Source: an uncultured bacterium
GTDB lineage: Bacteria > Bacteroidota > Bacteroidia > Chitinophagales > Chitinophagaceae
Length of the DNA: 14,740 nt
NCBI GenBank assembly: GCA_903957405.1
Contig: CAJBPC010000150.1
Location: forward strand, 1-14,740
Direction of reading: 5' to 3'
The position numbers and the translations under genes were made by a program. Numbering within the stretch: position 1 is the first letter of the stretch; each line of letters opens with the position of its first letter. Under the pieces are notes generated by a model that saw only the letters and a program-made list of their open reading frames with translations, was not told the origin of the DNA and searched no databases. Shown piece after piece: positions 1 through 6,626 of the stretch.

Positions 1-1119
1 TACTGGTTATTCCCCGCTCTTGCGGTGTTTATTTACATCGCAGGTCCGCTGGTGCATATCGAGCAATGGCCAAAGGCATTGCGCATCAATGTGTACTCCA
101 TCCTGATCGGATTGTTCATCGCAAAGTTCATCGCGGCCGCTTTTTTCGTTGCGGATGATATTCGGAGGGCGGTGCATTTCACGGGAGGCAAGCTGTTTTA
201 CCGGTTCATCCAGAACGAATCCTTCCCCACAGCACCGATCAATCGTTCCGTTTTCCTCAGCTGGCTGGGGTTCACGGTGGGGGGCGGCGTCTTCGGAAGC
301 CTGTTGTGGGGGTTTGGGAATAAATATAACTACAAGACCGTGCGTGTGAAACTATCATTCCCCAAGCTGCCGGAAGCCTTCAGGGGAATGCGCATCGTGC
401 ACATTTCCGATATCCATTCGGGGAGCTTCACCGACAAGAAGGCCGTTGAGCTCGGCGTGCAGCGCATACTCGATCTTGCGCCCGACATGATCTGCTTCAC
501 CGGCGACCTCGTCAACGACCACGCCGATGAGATGAAAGACTACAAGGATGTCTTCGCCAAGCTCACCGCCCCGATGGGCGTCTACAGCTGCCTCGGCAAC
601 CATGACTACGGCGACTACCGGTTATGGTCAAACGCAGCAGAAAAGATCGCCAACCTGGAAAATCTGAAGGGCATCCATAGGGAGATGGGCTGGAAGCTGC
701 TCTTGAATGAACACAGCGTGATCGAACGCGCCGGACAACGCATTGCCATCCTTGGCATCGAGAACTGGGGTGCGAAAGCGAATTTTGCGAAATACGGCCG
801 GATGGAGGACGCCCATAGGGATACAGAGGCATTCCCTTTCAAGATACTGCTCAGCCATGACCCCAGCCACTGGGAGGCACAGGTGCTCAGGGATTACACT
901 GACGTCGACCTCATGCTTAGCGGACACACCCATGGCATGCAGTTCGGAGTGGAGATCCCGGGTTTTCGCTGGAGCCCAGTGCAATACGTCTACGCACAAT
1001 GGGCGGGCCTGTACCAGAAAGCACACCAGCACCTTTATGTGAACAGGGGTTTCGGATTTATCGGGTATCCGGGAAGGGTGGGCATCCTTCCGGAGATCAC
1101 GCTGATCGAACTTACCTGA
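1..1119 (+). CDS. Membrane-anchored calcineurin-like metallophosphoesterase, 5' end cut off by the window
   Basis: The reading frame is open from the first base, so the true start lies upstream; the GTG at 25 is only an internal codon. 372 residues are visible. The first ~45 contain hydrophobic stretches typical of N-terminal membrane helices, followed by a soluble catalytic domain. The whole metal-site set of the calcineurin-like phosphoesterase family is present (residues counted from base 1): D137-x-H139 in HISDIHSG, D169 in TGDLVN, N200-H201-D202 in LGNHDYG, H286 in LLSHDPSHW, and H309/H311 in SGHTHG. The family binds two metal ions and hydrolyses phosphomonoesters or phosphodiesters. This membrane-anchored form resembles B. 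subtilis YkuE, and its substrate cannot be read from sequence. A 111-base gap separates it from the next gene. The family call is secure; the physiological role is not. Confidence 0.93.
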   Translation, partial: YWLFPALAVFIYIAGPLVHIEQWPKALRINVYSILIGLFIAKFIAAAFFVADDIRRAVHFTGGKLFYRFIQNESFPTAPINRSVFLSWLGFTVGGGVFGSLLWGFGNKYNYKTVRVKLSFPKLPEAFRGMRIVHISDIHSGSFTDKKAVELGVQRILDLAPDMICFTGDLVNDHADEMKDYKDVFAKLTAPMGVYSCLGNHDYGDYRLWSNAAEKIANLENLKGIHREMGWKLLLNEHSVIERAGQRIAILGIENWGAKANFAKYGRMEDAHRDTEAFPFKILLSHDPSHWEAQVLRDYTDVDLMLSGHTHGMQFGVEIPGFRWSPVQYVYAQWAGLYQKAHQHLYVNRGFGFIGYPGRVGILPEITLIELT

Positions 1120-1159
1120 ATGCTATGGAATTCAAATGGCTGGGCAAGCATGGGGTCAG

Positions 1160-1174
1160 CGATGTTTAACATCG
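1160..1174. promoter_or_regulatory. Perfect 7-bp inverted repeat upstream of the beta-barrel gene
   Basis: CGATGTT and AACATCG flank a single T. The repeat lies about 30 bases before the candidate -7 box of the gene at 1231 and could be an operator or a small hairpin. The pairing is directly visible; the function is a guess. Confidence 0.35.
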
Positions 1175-1204
1175 AATTTGCGTTACATGTTTTTTTTAAT
1201 TCAT

Positions 1205-1212
1205 TATCTTAG
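1205..1212 (+). promoter_or_regulatory. Candidate Bacteroidota -7 box for the beta-barrel gene
   Basis: TATCTTAG matches the Bacteroidota -7 consensus TAnnTTTG at five of its six fixed positions. It would give a leader of roughly 15 bases before the ATG at 1231. No convincing -33 TTTG sits at the usual 19-21 base spacing (the nearest, 1177-1180, is 24 bases away), so the call is weak. Confidence 0.3.
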
Positions 1213-1230
1213 ACCTCAAATAAAGTATAT

Positions 1231-1818
1231 ATGAACAAGAGTATCTTTTTCACATTGATATGCCTCGTGTGCATGTCTTTTGCGCAGGCACAGGGCAGTT
1301 TCAAGATCGGCGCGCGCGTGGGTTCCACGTTGTACAAGATAGACGGGCAGTCGTTCAAGAGCGGATTCAATTTCGGATACCATCTGGGCGGGGCGATGGA
1401 GATCATGTTCAGCAAAAAATTCGGTATCCAGCCAGAAGTGCTGTTCAATCACAGCACGACCAAGACCGGCGATAATCTGCAGGATCTGGTATCCGGCTTG
1501 ACCCTCTCCACTGCCACAGACCTGAACTACCTGAGCATTCCCATTCTATTCAATATAAAGCCGTCAGGCGGGCCGCTTTCCCTTTTACTCGGGCCACAAT
1601 TCGGCATTTTGATGAACAATGGTTCGACCCTTGTGCAGAACGGTGGTGACGCTTTCAAGAAAGGCGATCTGTCCATCCTCGGTGGGGTGCAGTTGAATCT
1701 CGCGGCTTTCCGCATCTACGGACGATATGGGGTTGGGTTGAGTAATCTGAATGACATCACCGACCAGCAGAAATGGAGGAGTCAGATGGTCCAGCTCGGC
1801 ATTGGCCTGATGTTCTGA
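1231..1818 (+). CDS. Small outer-membrane beta-barrel protein (porin family, OMP_b-brl_2 type)
   Basis: The 195-residue product starts with a clear Sec signal peptide: a basic MNK, a hydrophobic core, and a likely cut after residue 20 (AQA before QG). The mature part has alternating polar/hydrophobic strands with many Gly and aromatic residues. Examples are FKIGARVGSTLYKI, FGYHLGGAMEIMF and LSIPILFNIKP. It ends in LGIGLMF with a terminal Phe, as usual for barrel proteins handled by the BAM machinery. This fits the 'porin family / outer membrane beta-barrel' proteins of about 200 residues that are abundant in Bacteroidota, with roughly eight strands. Few of these have known functions. The gene has its own flanking non-coding regions and a terminator downstream, so it is probably monocistronic. 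The ATG at 1231 is the only start that gives a complete signal peptide. Confidence 0.85.
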   Translation: MNKSIFFTLICLVCMSFAQAQGSFKIGARVGSTLYKIDGQSFKSGFNFGYHLGGAMEIMFSKKFGIQPEVLFNHSTTKTGDNLQDLVSGLTLSTATDLNYLSIPILFNIKPSGGPLSLLLGPQFGILMNNGSTLVQNGGDAFKKGDLSILGGVQLNLAAFRIYGRYGVGLSNLNDITDQQKWRSQMVQLGIGLMF

Positions 1819-1821
1819 TGC

Positions 1822-1859
1822 CTTTCATGCGCAATGCATGCCGTCAAAATGCATGAAAG
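1822..1859. repeat. Inverted repeat directly behind the beta-barrel gene
   Basis: CTTTCATGC (1822-1830) and GCATGAAAG (1851-1859) form perfect 9-base arms around a 20-base loop that itself contains GCATGC. The repeat starts four bases after the stop codon. There is no T tract, so it may act as a 3'-end stabilising hairpin rather than a terminator. Confidence 0.6.
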
Positions 1860-1935
1860 CCATGGGATCATCCGGTTGATTGCAATCTTTTCCGGAAATC
1901 CTGTTCCTTTCCACTTTATATGACAAATTGTCTTG

Positions 1936-1964
1936 AGGGACGCACAATATGTGTGTCCCTTTTT
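1936..1964 (+). terminator. Rho-independent terminator of the beta-barrel transcript
   Basis: AGGGACGCACA (1936-1946) pairs with TGTGTGTCCCT (1950-1960) through 11 pairs including one G-U, with a three-base ATA loop. A run of five T begins at 1960. It lies 117 bases after the stop at 1818. Confidence 0.75.
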
Positions 1965-2080
1965 CGTGAAATACGCATACTGTTTCCCCTGGTCATGTGT
2001 GGGAATCAATGCTAGCCGTTTAATCCGCTTTCCCTTTCTTTTTCAGCGACCAGTCGGATCGTTTTGGGTTTTGTTGGCAT

Positions 2081-2088
2081 TAATCTTG
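2081..2088 (+). promoter_or_regulatory. Candidate -7 box for lon
   Basis: TAATCTTG matches TAnnTTTG at all but one fixed position and would give a leader of about 70 bases. The T-rich stretch before it (from 2061) contains TTTTG but not at ideal spacing. No heat-shock operator such as CIRCE is visible here. Confidence 0.3.
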
Positions 2089-2161
2089 CCTTATGTCGGA
2101 AGTGATTTTTTTTCTTGGCTTCGGCCTTTTTTTGTGACAAGATGACGTTAATCCGAGAATA

Positions 2162-4564
2162 ATGTTCAATACTCCGGGATTTATGATGACAGATGAGGAT
2201 ATGGATTTCATGCCGATCATTTCGCTGAATGACGGCGAGGGGGATGGCCCGGATGAGCTTGCGATTCCAGATGAGCTTCCGATCCTCCCGTTGCGCAATA
2301 CGGTATTGTTCCCCGGTGTGGTGATACCCATTACCGTCGGACGGGATAAGTCGATCAAGGCGGTGAATGAGGCCTACAAGACAGACAAGCTCGTTGGCGT
2401 ACTTGCCCAGAAGGACAGCAATGTGGAGGATCCTTCGATCCGGGATCTGGTGAATGTCGGAACGGTGGCCAGGGTCATCAAGCTGATCAAGATGCCGGAT
2501 GGCGGAACGACCGTCATCATTCAGGGCAAGAAGCGCTTCGAGCTTAAAGAGGTCATTGCAGAGGATCCCTATTTCAGGGCCCGGATAGGGTTGTTGGAAG
2601 ACACGATGCTGCAGAACGACCAGCAGTTCGAGGCAACGGTGAGTTCGATCAAAGACCTGGCGGGTCAGATCATACAGTTGTCTCCCAACATTCCGACGGA
2701 AGCCAGCATCATCCTTAGGAACATCGAGAATCCGTCATTCCTGATACATTTTGTCAGCAGCAACCTCAACAGCGATCTTTTCGAGAAGCAACAGTTGCTG
2801 GAGATGAATGATATCAAGGCGCGTTCGGAGACTTTGCTGCATTTGTTGCAGAAGGAGTTGCAGTTCGCGGAGCTCAAGAACAAAGTAACGACCAAGACCA
2901 AGACCGAACTCGACAAGCAGCAGCGGGATTATTTCCTGCAGCAGCAACTCAAGAGCATCCGGGAGGAATTGGGTGGCGACAGCAATGATCGGGAGATCCA
3001 GGAGATGAAGAAGAAGGCCGAGGGCAAGAAATGGAATACCGCGGCAAAGGAACTCTTCCAAAAGAACATCGAGAAGCTGGAGCGGATGCACTCGAGCACG
3101 CCGGATTACTCTACCGTATACAACCATGTCGACCTGATGCTGGACCTTCCATGGGAGGAATATACTGCTGACCGGTACGATCTGAGGAAAGCGAAGAAAG
3201 TGCTTGATGCCGATCATTTCGGGATGGACCGCATCAAGGAGCGCATCCTCGAGTACCTCGCGGTGCTTAAACTGAAGGGCGATATGAAGAGCCCGATCCT
3301 TTGTTTCGTCGGGCCTCCCGGCATTGGCAAGACATCCCTCGGACGCAGCATCTCTCATGCCATTGGTCGGAAATACGCACGCATCAGTCTGGGCGGGCTG
3401 CACGATGAGAGCGAGATCCGAGGCCATCGAAAGACCTATATCGGCGCGATGCCCGGCAGGATCATCCAAACGATCCGCAAGGTGAAATCCTCCAACCCGG
3501 TGATGATCCTCGACGAGATCGACAAAGTGGGCAAGGACCATCGAGGGGATCCCTCGTCCTCACTGCTGGAAGTGCTTGACCCCGAACAGAACCATACCTT
3601 CTACGATAACTATCTCGAGTTGGAATATGACCTCAGCAAGGTGTTGTTCATCGCCACGGCGAATGACATTCAGAGCATCCAGCCTGCGCTGCGCGATCGC
3701 CTCGAGATCATCGAGCTCAGCGGCTATGCGGTGGAGGAAAAGGCGCAGATCGCCATCCGCCACCTGATCCCCAAACAGAAGGAAATGCACGGACTGAAGG
3801 ATGTCAATCTGAAGATTCCGCCGGGCGTGCTGCAGGCCGTCATCGAGAACTACACCCGTGAGAGCGGCGTGCGGGAGCTTGACCGCCAGCTTGCATCCAT
3901 CATGCGGGCCTTGGCCAAGGAATACGCAATGAAAGGAAAGATCAAGACGACTCTCACCCAGAAGGAACTGGAAAAAATCCTCGGGAAGCCGAGGTATTCC
4001 AACGATATCTACAAGACGGCGAACATGCCCGGCGTCGCAGTCGGCCTTGCGTGGACCTATGTCGGTGGGGATATACTCTTCATCGAGACGAGCCTTAGTG
4101 AAGGCAAGGGGGAACTCAAGCTCACCGGAAATCTCGGGAATGTCATGAAGGAGAGTGCCGCCACTGCACTCACCTACCTACAGTCCAATGCCCGAAAAAG
4201 CGGAATCGATCCGGCTTTGTTCCAGACCCGGAACATTCACATCCATGTACCGGAGGGTGCGGTGCCCAAAGACGGGCCAAGTGCCGGGATCACGATGATG
4301 ACGGCGCTGGCTTCTGCACTTACGGGCCGAAAGGTCAAGCCTTATCTGGCCATGACCGGCGAGTCAACCCTTCGAGGGCAGGTATTACCGGTAGGTGGCA
4401 TCAAGGAAAAAGTGCTGGCTGCCAAAAGAGCAGGACTGAAAGAAATCATCCTCTGCTGGCAGAATGAAAAGGACGTGCAGGAGATCAATTCAGAATTCAT
4501 CAAGGGCATGAAATTCCATTATGTGAAGACCATGCATCAGGTGCTCGAACTGGCATTGGTGTAG
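2162..4564 (+). CDS. lon: ATP-dependent endopeptidase Lon (La)
   Basis: This 800-residue protein has full LonA architecture. An acidic N-terminal tail of ~35 residues leads into the substrate-binding LON domain, which starts at LPILPLRNTVLFPG. Then follow a charged helical linker (~220-350), an AAA+ module and a C-terminal protease domain. Walker A is GPPGIGKT (384-391, Lys390). Walker B is MILDEIDK with Asp451-Glu452. The Ser-Lys catalytic dyad is Ser707 in PKDGPSAG and Lys748 in GGIKEKVLAAK. Lon forms a cytosolic hexamer that unfolds and degrades damaged proteins and some regulators. All key residues are intact and the length is normal. The start is slightly uncertain: ATGs at 2162, 2183 and 2186 are in frame and none has a clear ribosome-binding site. 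2162 gives the longest product. Strand and spacing suggest its own transcription unit, closed by the terminator at 4668. Confidence 0.98.
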   Translation: MFNTPGFMMTDEDMDFMPIISLNDGEGDGPDELAIPDELPILPLRNTVLFPGVVIPITVGRDKSIKAVNEAYKTDKLVGVLAQKDSNVEDPSIRDLVNVGTVARVIKLIKMPDGGTTVIIQGKKRFELKEVIAEDPYFRARIGLLEDTMLQNDQQFEATVSSIKDLAGQIIQLSPNIPTEASIILRNIENPSFLIHFVSSNLNSDLFEKQQLLEMNDIKARSETLLHLLQKELQFAELKNKVTTKTKTELDKQQRDYFLQQQLKSIREELGGDSNDREIQEMKKKAEGKKWNTAAKELFQKNIEKLERMHSSTPDYSTVYNHVDLMLDLPWEEYTADRYDLRKAKKVLDADHFGMDRIKERILEYLAVLKLKGDMKSPILCFVGPPGIGKTSLGRSISHAIGRKYARISLGGLHDESEIRGHRKTYIGAMPGRIIQTIRKVKSSNPVMILDEIDKVGKDHRGDPSSSLLEVLDPEQNHTFYDNYLELEYDLSKVLFIATANDIQSIQPALRDRLEIIELSGYAVEEKAQIAIRHLIPKQKEMHGLKDVNLKIPPGVLQAVIENYTRESGVRELDRQLASIMRALAKEYAMKGKIKTTLTQKELEKILGKPRYSNDIYKTANMPGVAVGLAWTYVGGDILFIETSLSEGKGELKLTGNLGNVMKESAATALTYLQSNARKSGIDPALFQTRNIHIHVPEGAVPKDGPSAGITMMTALASALTGRKVKPYLAMTGESTLRGQVLPVGGIKEKVLAAKRAGLKEIILCWQNEKDVQEINSEFIKGMKFHYVKTMHQVLELALV

Positions 4565-4582
4565 GTTGTTTACGTCCCATAG

Positions 4583-4608
4583 CCCATGGTTTTAACCGTG
4601 GGTTAAAA
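4583..4608. repeat. Two overlapping, mutually exclusive inverted repeats behind lon
   Basis: CCCATGGT (4583-4590) pairs with ACCGTGGG (4595-4602, one G-T pair). Alternatively TTTTAACC (4590-4597) pairs perfectly with GGTTAAAA (4601-4608) around GTG. The two structures cannot form together. Neither has a T tract on the + strand. The inner motif, TTAACC-3 bases-GGTTAA (4592-4606), has the same half-sites as the operator before the TetR gene at 13431-13463. Confidence 0.5.
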
Positions 4609-4667
4609 ATCACCATCAATTTCATTTCTAGCACATGATTGTATTTTTGTTGGTTGTTTTAAAGGTT

Positions 4668-4704
4668 AAGGAATTCCCCCATTTCGATGGGGGAATTCCT
4701 TTTA
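4668..4704 (+). terminator. Strong rho-independent terminator of lon
   Basis: A perfect 15-base stem (4668-4682 with 4687-4701) closes on a stable TTCG tetraloop and runs into TTTT (4700-4703). It lies about 100 bases behind the lon stop and only 32 bases before the porQ start. Confidence 0.85.
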
Positions 4705-4730
4705 AAGCCCTTGCCGATTCCTTATTTTCG
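4701..4730 (+). promoter_or_regulatory. Candidate porQ promoter overlapping the lon terminator tail
   Basis: TATTTTCG (4723-4730) fits TAnnTTTG with one mismatch. A TTT at 4701-4703 lies exactly 19 bases upstream, where the -33 element belongs, inside the terminator's T tract. Transcription would start close to the ATG at 4736 and give a leaderless or near-leaderless message. The element match is imperfect. Confidence 0.3.
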
Positions 4731-4735
4731 CATAG

Positions 4736-5764
4736 ATGTGCAAGATTCCGCACTTCCTTTTGATCTATCTGCTTGTTTTCCCGGGTTCTGCGGCAATGGC
4801 CCAGACCCTTGGAGGGGGAAATACATATGCCTTCCTAAAAATGCCGGCGGGACCGCAGCTGACGGCGCTTGGATCGGCCAATGTGTCGGTCCTCTCAGGG
4901 GATATTTCAATGTCGGCCCATAACCCGGCCTTGCTCCGCAAGGAAATGGACCGGCAAATGCTGGCATCTTTCATTATTTTTCAAGGAATCCGTCAACTGA
5001 ACGGGATGGTCGGCTTCCATTCGGAACGGCTGCAGACGAATTTTTCCGGCGGCATCGATCATATCCATTACGGAGAGGGCGTACAGACGGATGCTGCGGG
5101 GAATATCCTCGGAAATTTTAGGGCGAATGACTATGCCATCCGTCTCGCTTTTTCGCGACGGTACCTCGGCCGATGGCATTACGGCGCCACACTCAAATAT
5201 GTGAACAGCACTTACGGCATGTACTCTTCACAGGCCGTCATGGCCGATGTGGGCATCAACTACCTCGATAGCGGCAGGATGCTGCAAGTCGGGTTCGTGG
5301 CAAAGAACATGGGACTGCAGCTGACATCATACGCCGGGCAGGGAGAGGATCTTCCATTCGACCTCCAAATGGGCATCACCAAAAGACTACTCCATGCCCC
5401 ACTCCAGTTCTCCCTCACCGCCCACAGACTTCATCAATTCGATATCCTCTATCGTGACACCGTTTTCAATATCGACAACTACGGTAATGCAGGAAAAGAC
5501 GGATTTGCAGACAAGCTCTTCCGGCATCTCATCTTCTCCGTGCAAGGTTTCGTGGGCGAGAGGGTCGAACTCACCCTCGGATATGATTTTTTACGGCGTG
5601 CGGAACTGGGGATCACCAGATCCGCCAATGGGATGACGGGCTTTTCGATGGGTGCGGGGGTCTCGCTTAAAAGGATGCAGGTGCGTTACGCCGGCTCAGC
5701 GTATCAGAATGGCGTTTCGTATCATCAGTTCGGATTGAATCTGGACCTTTCCGGAAAGAAATAA
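4736..5764 (+). CDS. porQ: Type IX secretion system protein PorQ
   Basis: The 342-residue product begins with a signal peptide, likely cut after residue 22 (AMA before QTLGGG). The mature sequence follows the PorQ pattern: LGGGNTYAFLKMP near the N terminus, then ALGSANVSVLSGDISMSAHNPALL, then repeated beta-strand segments. Family-typical stretches include HIHYGEGVQTDAAGN, GNFRANDYAIRLAFSR, VAKNMGLQLTSY, LPFDLQMGITKRL and HAPLQFSLTAHRL. In Porphyromonas gingivalis, PorQ is an outer-membrane barrel protein needed, with PorU, PorV and PorZ, for the cell-surface attachment complex. That complex processes type IX cargo and links it to the surface. The other T9SS genes are not in this window, as is common because they are scattered. 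The start at 4736 is fixed by the signal peptide. The next gene follows after 58 bases and may be co-transcribed. Confidence 0.9.
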   Translation: MCKIPHFLLIYLLVFPGSAAMAQTLGGGNTYAFLKMPAGPQLTALGSANVSVLSGDISMSAHNPALLRKEMDRQMLASFIIFQGIRQLNGMVGFHSERLQTNFSGGIDHIHYGEGVQTDAAGNILGNFRANDYAIRLAFSRRYLGRWHYGATLKYVNSTYGMYSSQAVMADVGINYLDSGRMLQVGFVAKNMGLQLTSYAGQGEDLPFDLQMGITKRLLHAPLQFSLTAHRLHQFDILYRDTVFNIDNYGNAGKDGFADKLFRHLIFSVQGFVGERVELTLGYDFLRRAELGITRSANGMTGFSMGAGVSLKRMQVRYAGSAYQNGVSYHQFGLNLDLSGKK

Positions 5765-5777
5765 ACTTGTACCTTGA
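5748..5777 (+). promoter_or_regulatory. Weak candidate promoter for the unknown gene at 5823
   Basis: CTTT ends at 5750 and is followed, after 19 bases, by TACCTTGA (5770-5777), a partial match to TAnnTTTG. If used, the leader would be about 40 bases. Read-through from porQ is equally plausible. Confidence 0.2.
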
Positions 5778-5822
5778 GGGCGTTCTTGATCAATCCGCCA
5801 CCAAGCCCTATCTCAAAATCGC

Positions 5823-6539
5823 ATGAAACATCTGGACATCCTTCAGGAAGCCCTGCTGGCTTGCGCAGCAAAGGAATCGGATGTGGAACTATTGGCCAGA
5901 AGATGCATCGCGGGTGATGCCGACATTTTCCTAAAAGACATCATGTTCGACAACCTCTGCCTGAACATCCCGGCAGATCCCAATAGCGGGATCATCCGTA
6001 TGGACCATGTCTTCTCTGGCAACGGACATCGCCTGACGCTGGATATCCTGAAATGGAAAGATGAACACCGACAAGAGCCGGACTTCATCCTGGAATTCGT
6101 CCACAACAGCACCTTCGAGAGCCCGACCTATGCGCCCAACAACACCCGGAAGAAAATGATAAAATCTGCAGGCTATGCCGAGCTGCATCACCCCGGCGGG
6201 CAGATAGATATGTACGTCATCGCCCTTGTCACTCATATCTATAGGCTCGACCCATTCTACCGCTATAAATTCAGGGGGGCGTTTTACAACGGGATCGTCG
6301 ATGCCCGGGACAAGCGGAAAGAATGCATTTCCTCGATAACGGAAGAATTCACTTCGCATTCATCAGAGTATGAGGTGTATTCCGACGGTGTCTTGCTCAG
6401 GCATGACGGATACCTCGGCTTCGGGGTGGAGCTCAATTACTTCATCTGCGACGGAACATTCGAGCAGCGGTCTAATAAGCTCCGGTTCGGGGAGACCTAT
6501 CCCGAAGTGAATAGCTCGAAAAAGAAAAAAAAGAAATGA
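5823..6539 (+). CDS. Unrecognised 238-residue protein with C-terminal poly-lysine tail
   Basis: I do not recognise this family. The frame is well populated with ordinary protein composition, with no signal peptide or membrane segment, so the product is probably cytosolic. The N-terminal ~35 residues look helical (LDILQEALLACAAKESDVELLARR). Residues ~40-165 look mixed alpha/beta, with hydrophobic strands such as PDFILEFVHN and IDMYVIALVTHIYRL. A His-His pair lies at 122-123. It ends in SSKKKKKK, six consecutive Lys encoded by an A-rich run. The PD-x3-E pattern at 86-91 recalls PD-(D/E)xK nucleases but lacks the Lys two residues after the acid, so I do not assign that fold. The gene lies 58 bases after porQ on the same strand and converges with the efflux operon. 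It may share a transcript with porQ, but no functional link is shown. Confidence 0.75.
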   Translation: MKHLDILQEALLACAAKESDVELLARRCIAGDADIFLKDIMFDNLCLNIPADPNSGIIRMDHVFSGNGHRLTLDILKWKDEHRQEPDFILEFVHNSTFESPTYAPNNTRKKMIKSAGYAELHHPGGQIDMYVIALVTHIYRLDPFYRYKFRGAFYNGIVDARDKRKECISSITEEFTSHSSEYEVYSDGVLLRHDGYLGFGVELNYFICDGTFEQRSNKLRFGETYPEVNSSKKKKKK

Positions 6540-6564
6540 TCCTGCCCGTTACGCCTTTTGATAA

Positions 6565-6580
6565 CGGTTATGTATAACCG
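6565..6580. terminator. Short hairpin between convergent genes
   Basis: CGGTTA (6565-6570) pairs with TAACCG (6575-6580) around TGTA, in the 87 bases between two convergent stop codons. AAAA follows on the + side, which is TTTT before the hairpin on the - strand, so neither strand has a classical T tract after the stem. It is the only terminator-like structure I see for either convergent transcript. Confidence 0.3.
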
Positions 6581-6626
6581 AAAATACTCCGTTGCTCTTC
6601 CCTGTCGCGGAATCCATCCTAATTTA

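Larger units (their letters stand above)
1819..2161. other. 343-base non-coding stretch between the beta-barrel gene and lon
   Basis: No convincing coding frame. The stretch holds a spaced inverted repeat (1822-1859), a 10-base palindrome GATTGCAATC (1878-1887), an odd palindrome GACAAATTGTC (1922-1932), an intrinsic terminator (1936-1964) and a T-rich segment from about 2060 that probably carries the lon promoter. The short frame at 1933-2145 runs through the terminator and has no protein-like composition. Confidence 0.7.

Noticed and set aside
1120..1212. Tiny frames starting at 1120 (30 codons) and 1125 (14 codons)
   Set aside because: Too short, without a ribosome-binding signal, and overlapping the palindrome and probable promoter of the next gene.
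2735..3541. 268-codon minus-strand frame inside lon
   Set aside because: It is entirely within the intact Lon gene, on the opposite strand, and has no independent support.
4639..4923. Alternative plus-strand frame at 4687-4923 before and inside porQ
   Set aside because: It starts within the terminator stem and runs out of frame through the porQ signal peptide. The porQ frame explains the sequence.
6078..6098. PD-(D/E)xK nuclease motif in the unknown protein (PDFILEFV)
   Set aside because: The required Lys two residues after the acid is absent (E-F-V), and no other nuclease residues could be aligned.
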